This document shows positions 25,443-34,099 of a stretch of 64,000 nucleotides of DNA, piece after piece. Under the pieces are notes generated by a model. It had not been told where the DNA came from and did no database searches. It worked only from the letters and a program-made list of their open reading frames with translations. The first letter of the stretch is position 1. Every line of letters starts with the position of its first letter. Source of the stretch: JAVBJV01 sp031546815 (lineage in GTDB: Bacteria > Pseudomonadota > Alphaproteobacteria > Acetobacterales > Acetobacteraceae); NCBI GenBank assembly GCA_031546815.1, contig JAVBJV010000014.1:16719-80718 (forward strand), written 5' to 3'. The position numbers were made by a program, and so were the translations under genes.

Positions 25443-25942
25443 CCCGATACAGACTGCCGCAAAGCTTCACGCGCACGCGACAGGCGCGATCGCACGGTGC
25501 CGACCGGCACATGCATGATGCGCGCCGCATCGACGTAGTCCATCCCTTCGATCACGATCAGCAGCACAACTTCCTGCTGACTGCGCGGCAGCTTGCCGAA
25601 GCCGCGTGCCAGATCGCGCAGTTCGTGGCGCTCTTCCTGACGGCCCGAAACCGGCGGGGCCTCGCCCGGTTCGGCAGAGATTGAAACCGGATTGCGCGCA
25701 TGCCGTCGCATTTCCGCCAGATGCGTGTTGCGCAGAATGGTGAACAACCACGCGCGCAGATTCGTCCCGGGGGTGAATTGCTCGATCGCTGTGGTTGCAC
25801 GCAGCAGCGTTTCCTGGGTCAGATCGTCGGCAGTGTCCGGCGTTCTGGCAAACAGACGGGCAAAGCGGCGCAGACGCGGGATCTCGGCCGCCATCTGTTT
25901 CAGAATGGCGTCTCGTGTAGGCGAAGCCTCGACCACTGTCAT
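25439..25942 (-). CDS. ECF-type RNA polymerase sigma factor
   Basis: About 167 residues. It shows region 2 (RFARLFARTPDTADDLTQETLLRATTAIEQFTPGTNLRAWLFTILRN) and region 4 (LPRSQQEVVLLIVIEGMDYVDAARIMHVPVGTVRSRLSRAREAL). This is the minimal two-domain architecture of ECF sigma factors. The region resembles the general-stress EcfG group, but no anti-sigma factor or PhyR is adjacent, so the class is uncertain. A TTG at 25954 is an alternative start. The gene stands alone and ends convergently with the deacylase. Regions 2 and 4 are intact, so it should be functional. What controls it is not visible. Confidence 0.9.
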   Translation of the reverse strand: MTVVEASPTRDAILKQMAAEIPRLRRFARLFARTPDTADDLTQETLLRATTAIEQFTPGTNLRAWLFTILRNTHLAEMRRHARNPVSISAEPGEAPPVSGRQEERHELRDLARGFGKLPRSQQEVVLLIVIEGMDYVDAARIMHVPVGTVRSRLSRAREALRQSVSG

Positions 25943-26046
25943 GTCATCTGCCAAGACGCCTGCTTTCGTTTCCTCAATCTGATTGTATGTGCATTATCAC
26001 GCAAAAGTCATCATAGCCTGACGCGAGCTATCCTAAAACTCGAGAT

Positions 26047-27714
26047 TTAGAACAAACCCGTTATTTTCCCGCCATCCTCCAGGCGGATCGTCTCGGCTGC
26101 TGGCACACGTGGCAAACCGGGCATCGTCATAATATCCCCACATACCGCCACAACAAATCCCGCCCCCGCCGAAAGTCGCACATCCCTTACCGGTATCACA
26201 TGATCCTCGGGGGCACCAAGCAATGTCGGCACGGCGCTGAAGCTGTACTGCGTTTTTGCAATACATACCGGCAAAGCCCCAAATCCTGCGGCTTCGAAGC
26301 CAGCCAGCTTTTTTGCCGCCGCGTCACTCAGCAACACATCACTGGCACGATAGATGGTTTGCGCAACCGTAAGCAGCTTGTCCTTCAGCGACATCACATC
26401 GGGATAGATCGGCGCAAACGATGATTTGCCTTCGTGGATGCACGCCTGCACGGCCTCGGCCAGTTCGGTCGCGCCCTTGCCGCCATTGGCCCAATGCGTG
26501 CAGAGAACTGTCTTCACACCCAGCGCCTTCATGGCGTTCTGCACAGTGGCAATTTCGGCCACGGTATCCGTGGTAAAATGATTCAGCGCGACGATCACCG
26601 GCAGACCAAACCGCCCCATGTTCTCGACATGACGCGCAAGATTGCTCACGCCACGGCTGACCGCGCTGACGTCCTCGCACCCCAGATCCGCCTTCTGAAC
26701 GCCGCCATGCATCTTCAGCGCCCGCACGGTGGCAACCACCACCGAACAGGCCGGAGACAGCCCGGCAATCCGACACTTAATGTCGCAGAACTTCTCGGCC
26801 CCCAGATCTGCGCCGAACCCGGCTTCGGTCACCACCACATCGGCCAGCTTCAGCCCAAGCTGCGTCGCCATGATCGAATTGCACCCATGCGCGATATTCG
26901 CAAACGGCCCGCCATGCACCAGCGCCGGTGTCCCTTCCAGCGTCTGCACCAGGTTCGGCTGCAACGCATCGCGCAGCAGCGCCGCCATCGCGCCATCGGC
27001 CTTCAGGTCGCGTGCGGTGATCGCCCCGCCATCGCGCCGCCAGCCGACCACAATGCGGCCCAAACGTTCCTGTAAATCGTCCAGATCGCGCGCCAGACAG
27101 AAAATCGCCATTACTTCGGAGGCCACCGTAATGTCGAACCCATCCTCGCGCGGATAACCGTTCGCCGCGCCCCCCAGACTGTTCACCACCGAGCGCAACG
27201 CGCGGTCGTTCATGTCCACCGCACGTCGCCAGGCGATCTTGCGCGGATCGATGCCCAGCGCATTGCCCCAGTAGATATGGTTGTCGAGCATCGCCGCCAG
27301 CAGATTCGCCGCCGATGTGATGGCGTGGAAATCCCCCGTAAAATGCAGGTTGATATCCTCCATCGGGCCGACCTGCGCATAGCCACCACCCGTCGCCCCG
27401 CCCTTCACACCAAAGCACGGCCCCAGCGACGGTTCACGCAGACAGATCATCGTGTTGACGCCTGCGGCGCTCAGCGCATCGCCCAGACCGATGGTGGTGG
27501 TGGTCTTGCCCTCGCCCGCCGGAGTCGGGCTGATGCCGGTCACCAGCACCAGCGCGCCCTTGCGTTCGGGCAGCGCGTTGATGAAGTCGAATCCGACCTT
27601 CGCCTTGTATTTACCGTAGCTCTCCAGCGCATCGGGCGGGATACCGGCTTTTTCGGCGATGGCGGCAATCGGGTGCAGTTTGGCCGCCTGCGCAATGTCG
27701 AGATCCGATGCCAT
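26047..27714 (-). CDS. fhs: Formate-tetrahydrofolate ligase
   Basis: 555 residues. It ligates formate to tetrahydrofolate with ATP to give 10-formyl-THF. The P-loop-like motif TPAGEGKTTTTIGLGDAL and the family signature GVKGGATGGGYAQVGPMEDINLHFTGDFHAI are intact. The length equals that of the bacterial enzyme. The start is ATG with AGGAG a few bases before. The gene diverges from uvrD, and the shared 99-nt gap holds the LexA-type box and an inverted repeat. Its role here could be one-carbon assimilation, purine or formate use; no neighbour defines it further. Confidence 0.96.
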   Translation of the reverse strand: MASDLDIAQAAKLHPIAAIAEKAGIPPDALESYGKYKAKVGFDFINALPERKGALVLVTGISPTPAGEGKTTTTIGLGDALSAAGVNTMICLREPSLGPCFGVKGGATGGGYAQVGPMEDINLHFTGDFHAITSAANLLAAMLDNHIYWGNALGIDPRKIAWRRAVDMNDRALRSVVNSLGGAANGYPREDGFDITVASEVMAIFCLARDLDDLQERLGRIVVGWRRDGGAITARDLKADGAMAALLRDALQPNLVQTLEGTPALVHGGPFANIAHGCNSIMATQLGLKLADVVVTEAGFGADLGAEKFCDIKCRIAGLSPACSVVVATVRALKMHGGVQKADLGCEDVSAVSRGVSNLARHVENMGRFGLPVIVALNHFTTDTVAEIATVQNAMKALGVKTVLCTHWANGGKGATELAEAVQACIHEGKSSFAPIYPDVMSLKDKLLTVAQTIYRASDVLLSDAAAKKLAGFEAAGFGALPVCIAKTQYSFSAVPTLLGAPEDHVIPVRDVRLSAGAGFVVAVCGDIMTMPGLPRVPAAETIRLEDGGKITGLF

Positions 27715-27748
27715 TCATTCGCTCCTATGCGTAAAGGCGGCTGGACGT

Positions 27749-27781
27749 GTTCACGAGATGTTCTATACCCATCCCGTGAAC
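27749..27781 (+). promoter_or_regulatory. LexA-type SOS box and overlapping inverted repeat upstream of uvrD
   Basis: GTTCACGAGATGTTC (27749-27763) fits the alphaproteobacterial SOS box GTTC-N7-GTTC. It lies 51 nt before the uvrD ATG and 35 nt from the fhs start. The first arm GTTCACGAGATG is also nearly complementary (11 of 12) to CATCCCGTGAAC at 27770-27781, so the site could also form a hairpin or a symmetric operator. LexA control of uvrD is known in other bacteria; here it is inferred. Confidence 0.6.
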
Positions 27782-27813
27782 TGTTACATACACCCACAGC
27801 ACGGGCGCGCCCA

Positions 27814-30015
27814 ATGATGTATCTTGACCACCTGAACCCCGAGCAGCGCGCGGCTGTGGAAAACACCGATGGACCGCTGCTGGTTCTGGCGGGTGCGGGC
27901 ACCGGCAAAACGCGCGTGCTGACCACGCGCTTTGCGCATCTGCTGCTCTCGGGCCGGGCGATGCCGCATCAGGTGCTGGCCGTCACCTTCACCAACAAAG
28001 CGGCGAAGGAGATGCGCGAGCGCGTCGCCACCATCATCAACCGCCCGGCCGACGGGCTGTGGCTGGGCACATTCCATGCGTTGTGCGCGCGGATGCTGCG
28101 CCGCCACGCCGAGCATGTGGGGCTGAAACCGGATTTCACCATCCTCGATACCGACGACCAGCTGCGTCTGCTGAAGCAGGTGATGGAAGCTGCCGGGATC
28201 GACGCGAAACGCTGGCCGCCACAGGCGCTGATGTCGCAGATTCAGCGCTGGAAAGACCGCGGCCTGCCGCCCGCCCGCATCACCGCCGCCGACGACACCG
28301 ACTTCGCCAATGGCAAGGCGCGCAGCCTGTATGCGGATTATCAGGCACGACTGGTGACGCTGAATTCCGCCGATTTTGGCGACCTGCTGCTGCACATGAC
28401 CGAGATCCTGCGCACCCAGCCCGACGTGCTGGCGCAGTATCACCGGATGTTCCGCTACATTCTGGTCGACGAATATCAGGACACCAATCTGGTGCAGTAT
28501 ATGTGGCTGCGGCTGCTGGCACAGGCCAGCCGCAACATCTGCTGCGTGGGCGACGACGACCAGTCGATCTATTCCTGGCGCGGCGCCGAAGTGGAAAACA
28601 TCCTGCGGTTCGAGAAAGACTACACCGACGCAAAAATCGTCCGGCTGGAATCGAATTATCGTTCGACCGCGCCGATCCTCGCCGCTGCTTCCGGGCTGAT
28701 CGCGCATAACGAAGGCCGCCTCGGCAAGACGCTGCGCCCCGGCCGCCCCGATGCGCAGAGCGGCACCAAGGTGCAGGTCGTCTCGCTGTGGGACAGCGAC
28801 GAGGAAGCCCGCATGGTTGGCGAACAGATCGAGCAGTTCCAGCGCCAGCAGCACAGGCTCGACCAGATCGCCATTCTGGTGCGCGCCGGTTTTCAGACCC
28901 GCGCGTTTGAAGAACGGCTGATCACGCTCGGCGTGCCGTATCGCGTGGTGGGCGGGCAGAAATTCTACGAACGCGCCGAAATCCGCGATGCGATCGCCTA
29001 TATGCGCGTGCTGCATCAACCCGCCGACGATCTGGCGTTCGAACGCATCGTCAACGTGCCGCGCCGTGGTGTGGGCGATGGCGCATTGCAGACCCTGCAT
29101 GTGCGCGCCCGCGCCGACAACATCCCGCTGACCACCGCCACCGAATGCCTGTTGGCCGAAGGCGCGCTGAAAGGCCGCGTGAAGGAATCGCTCGGCAAGC
29201 TGCTCGAAAACTTCGCGCACTGGCGCACGATGCTCACCCAGATCGGTCATGTCGACACCGCCGCACTGGTGCTGGACGAGAGCGGCTATACCGAAATGTG
29301 GAAGCAGGACCGTTCGCCCGATGCGCCGGGCCGGCTGGAAAACCTGAAGGAATTCGTGCGCGCACTGGCCGACTACGACGGCATCGGCACGTTCCTGGAA
29401 CACATCGCCCTGGTGATGGAGAACGAGGAAGCCACCGACACCGACCGCGTCGGCCTGATGACGCTGCACGCCGCCAAGGGGCTGGAGTTCGACACCGTGT
29501 TCCTGCCGGGATGGGAGGAAGGTCTGTTCCCCAGCCAGCGCACCATGGACGAGTCCGGCCTGAACGGGCTGGAGGAAGAACGTCGCCTCGCCTATGTCGG
29601 CATCACGCGCGCCCGCAAGAACGCCATCATCAGCCACGCGGCGAACCGCCGGATTTATGCGAACTGGCAGTCGTCCCCCCCGTCGCGCTTTATCGATGAA
29701 CTGCCCGACGAACATGTCGAACGGATCAGCGGTCTGGCGGGTGGTTCCCGGCAGCACAGCTATGCCGCGCGGCATGTGCCGGAGTACGAATTCTCGCGCT
29801 CCATCCATACCCCGGTGCCGCAGGCGCGACCCGTGGCGATGCGCCCCACGCCCACGCGCCAGACGTCCGAGGGCGGAATGAAGGTCGGGCAGCGTGTATT
29901 TCACCAGAAATTCGGCTATGGGCGGGTAACGTCGGTCGCCGACGACAAACTTGATATCCTGTTCGACAAATCCGGCGCCAAGCGCGTGCTGGACCGCTTT
30001 GTGGAGAAAGCATGA
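27814..30015 (+). CDS. uvrD: UvrD/PcrA-type ATP-dependent DNA helicase
   Basis: About 733 residues. This 3'-5' superfamily-1 helicase unwinds DNA in nucleotide excision and mismatch repair. Walker A AGAGTGKT is at residues 26-33, Walker B is VDEYQDTN, motif III is GDDDQSIYSWRGA, and later motifs include VGLMTLHAAKGLEFDTVFLPGWEEGLFP and RRLAYVGITRARK. The C-terminus ends with the Tudor-like module VGQRVFHQKFGYGRVTSVADDKLDILFDKSGAKRVLDRF typical of UvrD/PcrA/Rep. Tandem ATGs at 27814/27817 both fit; the frame is open upstream to 27277, but that is antisense to fhs and not homologous. UvrD and PcrA cannot be told apart from sequence alone. The stop overlaps prmA as ATGA. Confidence 0.93.
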   Translation: MMYLDHLNPEQRAAVENTDGPLLVLAGAGTGKTRVLTTRFAHLLLSGRAMPHQVLAVTFTNKAAKEMRERVATIINRPADGLWLGTFHALCARMLRRHAEHVGLKPDFTILDTDDQLRLLKQVMEAAGIDAKRWPPQALMSQIQRWKDRGLPPARITAADDTDFANGKARSLYADYQARLVTLNSADFGDLLLHMTEILRTQPDVLAQYHRMFRYILVDEYQDTNLVQYMWLRLLAQASRNICCVGDDDQSIYSWRGAEVENILRFEKDYTDAKIVRLESNYRSTAPILAAASGLIAHNEGRLGKTLRPGRPDAQSGTKVQVVSLWDSDEEARMVGEQIEQFQRQQHRLDQIAILVRAGFQTRAFEERLITLGVPYRVVGGQKFYERAEIRDAIAYMRVLHQPADDLAFERIVNVPRRGVGDGALQTLHVRARADNIPLTTATECLLAEGALKGRVKESLGKLLENFAHWRTMLTQIGHVDTAALVLDESGYTEMWKQDRSPDAPGRLENLKEFVRALADYDGIGTFLEHIALVMENEEATDTDRVGLMTLHAAKGLEFDTVFLPGWEEGLFPSQRTMDESGLNGLEEERRLAYVGITRARKNAIISHAANRRIYANWQSSPPSRFIDELPDEHVERISGLAGGSRQHSYAARHVPEYEFSRSIHTPVPQARPVAMRPTPTRQTSEGGMKVGQRVFHQKFGYGRVTSVADDKLDILFDKSGAKRVLDRFVEKA

Positions 30016-30917
30016 GCCTGCAAAACCCCTGGCCCGTCAGCGGGCGGCACGCGACACGCCTGGAAACCGTCTGGGTGGACGTGCCCGAGGACGCGCTGGA
30101 AGCCTGGGAAGCCGCCATCGGCGAGGCCTGCGGCACGGTGGACTTTTTCGTCGATGACGACACGGGTCTGTGGCGCGTCTCGGGCGTGAAGTCGGCCGGC
30201 GAGAACGAGGTGGAGCTTTCCACCGCCTGCGCCCTGGCGGCGATGGTATCCGGCGTGAACGCCACGCTGCACCGCGAGGAGGTGGCAACCGAAGGCTGGC
30301 TGGAACGCACGCGCGCCGCCTTCCCCGAACAGCTGATCGGGCGCCGCTTCGCCATTCGCGGCACGCATCTGCACGACCCGCACACACCGGGCCGCATCAC
30401 GCTCACGCTGGATGCGGGCGTTGCGTTCGGGTCGGGCGAGCATGGGTCCACGCGCGGCTGCCTGCGTGCGTTCGAGAAGATCGCGCATACCAATCCGCGC
30501 AACATTCTGGATCTGGGAACGGGGTCCGGCATTCTGGCGATGGCGGCAGCGGCGCTGCTGCACCGGCGCGTGCTGGCAACCGACATCGAACCCTGGTCGG
30601 TGCGCACCACGATGGAAAACACCGTGCTGAACGGATTGAAGAACCGCGTGCACGCCATCCGTGCCGATGGCTGGCAGGACGTGCGCGTGCGTCGTCCCGC
30701 CCCGTATGATCTGATTTTTGCCAACATCCTCGCCCGGCCGCTGTGCCTGATGGCGACGCATCTGGCCACCCATCTGGCCCCCGGCGGTTACGCCATTCTG
30801 GCTGGGCTGCTGAACACGCAGATGCGCATGGTGCTGGCCGCGCATCGCCGCCACGGGCTGGTACTGCACGAACGCATCCGCGAGGGCGCGTGGTCATGCC
30901 TCATCCTGCGAAAGTAA
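30012..30917 (+). CDS. prmA: Ribosomal protein L11 methyltransferase PrmA
   Basis: 301 residues. It trimethylates ribosomal protein L11 using SAM. The N-terminal substrate-recruiting domain is about residues 1-110 with DAGVAFGSGEHGSTRGCL before the catalytic domain. Motif I is LDLGTGSGILAMAAAALL, and the catalytic-domain signature is FANILARPLCLMATHLATHLAPGGYAILAGLL. The start overlaps the uvrD stop, so it is translated downstream of the helicase, an unusual pair. A strong intrinsic terminator follows. Confidence 0.92.
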   Translation: MSLQNPWPVSGRHATRLETVWVDVPEDALEAWEAAIGEACGTVDFFVDDDTGLWRVSGVKSAGENEVELSTACALAAMVSGVNATLHREEVATEGWLERTRAAFPEQLIGRRFAIRGTHLHDPHTPGRITLTLDAGVAFGSGEHGSTRGCLRAFEKIAHTNPRNILDLGTGSGILAMAAAALLHRRVLATDIEPWSVRTTMENTVLNGLKNRVHAIRADGWQDVRVRRPAPYDLIFANILARPLCLMATHLATHLAPGGYAILAGLLNTQMRMVLAAHRRHGLVLHERIREGAWSCLILRK

Positions 30918-30928
30918 CGCTGAAATAC

Positions 30929-30958
30929 AAAAAGGCACCTCAAGCGGGTGCCTCTTTT
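30929..30958. terminator. Intrinsic terminator after prmA (also facing the DUF1127 gene)
   Basis: AGGCACC at 30933-30939 pairs with GGTGCCT at 30947-30953 over a 7-nt loop, followed by CTTTT on the plus strand. On the minus strand the complementary stretch is preceded by AAAA that becomes TTTTT after the stem. It can therefore terminate both prmA and the convergent DUF1127 gene. Confidence 0.85.
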
Positions 30959-30981
30959 GTAGCGCAGATGCGAGCGTAAAA

Positions 30982-31311
30982 TTACGCGGCTTCTGCTGTC
31001 TTGCTATCGGCTGTGTTGCAGTTGGCCGGTGCCAGCGCCACGATCGCCGCACGGCGGCTTACGCTGAATTCGGTTGCAAAATCACGGTCGAATACGCGAG
31101 GAATATCCGTGCGGGTCAGCCCGATATCGGCCAGTTCGCGGTCACCCAGCGCACTCAGCTCCGCAAACACACGGCGACGACGCGGCAGCGATGCCATCTC
31201 GCGCAGGGCGCTCCAGGCGGTATGCAGCGCGCTCTTCAGGCCATGCGCTTCGGTTGTGTTTGTGGGCGACAGGAAAGCCATTTCCTGCCGTGTAAAACGG
31301 GGATCCATCAT
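30982..31311 (-). CDS. DUF1127-domain protein
   Basis: 109 residues. A DUF1127 domain is present (SALGDRELADIGLTRTDIPRVF); the arginine-rich helix before it (ASLPRRRRVFAEL) is typical. Proteins of this family are small, basic and in some alphaproteobacteria act with RNA or in phosphate and stress responses; no function is established for this one. The N-terminal 40 residues are not conserved and the C-terminus is longer than in the smallest members. A second ATG at 31308 is better placed relative to AAGGA. It ends at the shared terminator with prmA. Confidence 0.82.
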   Translation of the reverse strand: MMDPRFTRQEMAFLSPTNTTEAHGLKSALHTAWSALREMASLPRRRRVFAELSALGDRELADIGLTRTDIPRVFDRDFATEFSVSRRAAIVALAPANCNTADSKTAEAA

Positions 31312-31427
31312 TCATTCCTTATAGAAAAGCGGCCTGCGTGCGGACATCCTGTCGCGACGCGCTTCACCTTATTTAGTGAGCACACTATACCTCGTTCCCA
31401 GTACCGCGTGCTCCGCAGAGTTCATGC

Positions 31428-31442
31428 TGCTGCAATGCAGCA
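31428..31442. promoter_or_regulatory. Palindrome upstream of the aminopeptidase gene
   Basis: TGCTGCAATGCAGCA has perfect 7-bp arms around one base, in the 199-nt gap between the DUF1127 gene and the aminopeptidase gene, 69 nt before the latter's start. Perfect symmetry suggests an operator, but none of the proteins in the window has a known matching site. It may also be a chance palindrome. Confidence 0.3.
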
Positions 31443-31510
31443 AACGCATGCTTCATTACGGAGGTATGCACTTTTCGTTAACCTGCCCTGTTGAAACCAG
31501 TGGAGAGATC

Positions 31511-33286
31511 ATGCCCTTCCGTACTCGCCTGCAGCATTTGCGTCAGGAACTGACCAGACAGGGGCTGGATGGTTTCATCATCAGCCGCGCCGATGAACAT
31601 CTGGGCGAATACATCCCCGCCAGTGCCAATCGTCTGGCCTGGATGACGGGCTTTACCGGTTCCGCCGGTGTCGCCGTGGTGCTGGCCGATCGGGCGGCGG
31701 TCTTCTCGGATGGGCGGTATGTGCTGCAACTTGCATCGCAGACCGATCCCGCCTTGTGGGAACGCCTGCACATGGTCAACGAACCCGCGCCCGACTGGCT
31801 GCGGACCAACGCGGGCAAGCAGGCGCGCATCGGCTACGACCCGCTGCTGATCAGCGCCGACGGGCTGGCGCAGTTCGCACGCGCGAACGTCACGCTGGTG
31901 CCGGTTGAACAGAACCCGGTCGATGCGATCTGGGCCGACCGTCCCCCCGCTCCCGTTACCCCCGCGATCATCCAGCCGGACAGTTTTGCCGGACGCAGTT
32001 CGGCCCAGAAGCGCGCCGACATCGCCGCCGCACTGAAAGCCGCCGAGCAGGATGCGGTGATGATTACCGACTCTGCCTCGGTCTGCTGGCTGCTGAACAT
32101 TCGTGGCGCGGATGTGCCGTATAACCCGTTCGTGCTCAGCTTTGCCGTTGTACACGCTGATGCGCATGTCGACCTGATCTGCGACCCGGCCAAGATCAGC
32201 CCCGATGTCGCCGCGCATATCGGCAACCACGTCGCGCTGACGCCGCGCACGCATCTGAATGCGGTGCTCGACCGGCTGGCCGGACGCACCGTGCGGGTGG
32301 ATGCCGCCGGATCGCCGCTATGGTTCTCGCAGTATCTGGAAAAGGCCGGCGCCACGGTCGTCGCCGGGCAAGACCCCTGCGCCCTGCCGCGTGCCTGCAA
32401 GAACGAGGTCGAATGCCAGGGCGCCCGCACCGCGCACGAACGCGATGCCGTAGCGATGGCGCGCCTGCTGCACTGGGTGGACGCGAATGTCGGCACCGGC
32501 ACGCTGACCGAGATGTCGGTCGCCGCGCAGCTGCACGCCTTCCGCGCCGAAGCGCCGGAGTTTCGTGGACCAAGCTTCGAGACGATCTCGGGTGCCGGGC
32601 CGAATGGCGCGATCATCCATTATCGCACCTCGCCCGAGACCAATCGTACACTGGGCAGGAACGAGACCTACCTGCTCGACTCTGGTGGGCAGTATCCGGA
32701 TGGCACCACCGACATCACCCGCACGATCTGGACCGGGCCGGACACAGCACCCGCGCATATCCGCGACCACTTCACCCGCGTGCTGAAGGGGCATATCGCG
32801 CTGGCCACGCTGGTGTTTCCGCAGGGCGTTGCCGGGTCGCATATCGACGCGCTGGCCCGCGCATCGCTGTGGCAGGTCGGGCTGGATTTCGACCATGGCA
32901 CGGGGCACGGGGTGGGGTCTTACCTGTCCGTGCACGAAGGCCCGGCGCGCATCGCACGTGCGGCAGCACCGGTGCCGTTGGCCGAGGGGATGATCCTCTC
33001 GAACGAACCGGGTTACTACCTGCCGGGCCAGTATGGCATCCGTCTGGAAAACCTTCTGCTGGTGCAGCCGTCAGAACTCGGGCCGAAGACGCGTCCGTTC
33101 CTGCGGTTCGAGACCATCACCCTGGCCCCGTTCGACCAGCGGCTGATCGATGCGGATATGCTGACCGCCGCCGAACGCGCATGGCTCGACGATTACCACG
33201 ACTACGTTCTGGAAACCGTCGGCCCGCAGTTGTCAGCCGATGTGCGCAGCTGGCTGGAACACGCCTGCCGCCCGCTGGGCGCTTGA
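31511..33286 (+). CDS. Aminopeptidase P family protein (Xaa-Pro aminopeptidase)
   Basis: About 591 residues; a three-domain metallopeptidase that removes the N-terminal residue next to proline. The third domain is the pita-bread fold with two metal ions: ligands Asp in LLDSGGQYPDGTTDITR, His in HGVGSYLSVHEGP, Glu in SNEPGYYL and Glu in GIRLENLLLV. The first two domains are creatinase-like repeats; the first begins at TRLQHLRQELTRQGLDGFIIS. The length fits the long bacterial/eukaryotic type (APP1-like) rather than E. coli PepP. The frame is open upstream to 31376, but ATG 31511 with GGAGAG is the best start. It ends 1 nt before the convergent ArsR gene stop. Confidence 0.92.
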   Translation: MPFRTRLQHLRQELTRQGLDGFIISRADEHLGEYIPASANRLAWMTGFTGSAGVAVVLADRAAVFSDGRYVLQLASQTDPALWERLHMVNEPAPDWLRTNAGKQARIGYDPLLISADGLAQFARANVTLVPVEQNPVDAIWADRPPAPVTPAIIQPDSFAGRSSAQKRADIAAALKAAEQDAVMITDSASVCWLLNIRGADVPYNPFVLSFAVVHADAHVDLICDPAKISPDVAAHIGNHVALTPRTHLNAVLDRLAGRTVRVDAAGSPLWFSQYLEKAGATVVAGQDPCALPRACKNEVECQGARTAHERDAVAMARLLHWVDANVGTGTLTEMSVAAQLHAFRAEAPEFRGPSFETISGAGPNGAIIHYRTSPETNRTLGRNETYLLDSGGQYPDGTTDITRTIWTGPDTAPAHIRDHFTRVLKGHIALATLVFPQGVAGSHIDALARASLWQVGLDFDHGTGHGVGSYLSVHEGPARIARAAAPVPLAEGMILSNEPGYYLPGQYGIRLENLLLVQPSELGPKTRPFLRFETITLAPFDQRLIDADMLTAAERAWLDDYHDYVLETVGPQLSADVRSWLEHACRPLGA

Positions 33287-33287
33287 T

Positions 33288-33974
33288 CTACAGACCAAAC
33301 CGGGCAGCGAACCCTCGCTGCCCGGCGACTGTTACACGCAAGGCCCGGCTGTTCGGCACCGGCGCAACCCAGCCCAGCGCCTGCACCCGCCCAAGCAGAG
33401 CCGCCCCCAGTTTTCCCGCCAGATGCGGACGACGTTCGCTCCAGTCGAGGCAGGTGCGACACAGCGGGCGCTGACTGTTGCCAGCTTCAAGATCGATCCC
33501 GAAATCGCAGAAGAATTCCCGGCCGGATGCCGTCACCCGCCCGACGCCATCGCCCAGCACGACATGCCCCTGCGCACATAACGCATCCGCCAGCGCGATG
33601 CCCAATCGACCCGCCATATGGTCGTAACAGGTGCGGGCGGCGCGCAGGGCCTCGTCCTTCGGGCCGGTGGGGCGATAGCGCTTCGGGCCGTTCGAGGCCA
33701 TCGTCATCAGGGCTTCCATCACCTGCGCAACCTCGGGGCCGGTCAGCCGGTAGTAACGGTGCCGCCCCTGCTTTTCCTGCACGACAAGCCCGGCTTCGGC
33801 CAGCTTGGACAGATGCCCGCTGGTGGTCTGCGCGCTGACCCCGGCATGCCAGGCCAGCTCGCCCGCCGTCAGGGCGCGACCGCCCATCAGCGCCGAGAGG
33901 ATGTTCGCCCGCGCCGCATCGCCGATCAGGGCGGCGACCTCTGCGATCGTATTGCCCGATGCCATGTTCACCAT
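33288..33974 (-). CDS. ArsR-family winged-helix transcriptional regulator
   Basis: About 228 residues. The N-terminal ArsR helix-turn-helix is clear: ALIGDAARANILSALMGGRALTAGELAWHAGVSAQTTSGHLSKLAEAGLV and the wing QGRHRYYRLTG. The C-terminal half (LDWSERRPHLAGKLGAALLGRVQALGWV and the last RALRVTVAGQRGF) is a family-specific effector or dimer domain and contains a Cys pair (CRTC), possibly redox- or metal-sensing. Starts at 33965 or 34013 are also possible. It diverges from the disrupted EamA transporter gene (125 nt away) and is convergent with the aminopeptidase. The natural guess is that it controls the transporter. Confidence 0.87.
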   Translation of the reverse strand: MVNMASGNTIAEVAALIGDAARANILSALMGGRALTAGELAWHAGVSAQTTSGHLSKLAEAGLVVQEKQGRHRYYRLTGPEVAQVMEALMTMASNGPKRYRPTGPKDEALRAARTCYDHMAGRLGIALADALCAQGHVVLGDGVGRVTASGREFFCDFGIDLEAGNSQRPLCRTCLDWSERRPHLAGKLGAALLGRVQALGWVAPVPNSRALRVTVAGQRGFAARFGL

Positions 33975-34099
33975 CGCCCGACTATACGCCCGGCATGTCG
34001 GAAACGCAGCCATCCATAGTTCGGCCTGCGCCGAAACATCGTGGCTGGTTTACGTGCCATGGAAGGTTCCGTAACTTCCTCCGGCAACAGGAAACATCC

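Noticed and set aside
27277..27813. N-terminal extension of uvrD by 179 residues
   Set aside because: It runs antisense through fhs and contains no helicase sequence. Homology starts at the tandem ATGs 27814/27817, next to the SOS box.
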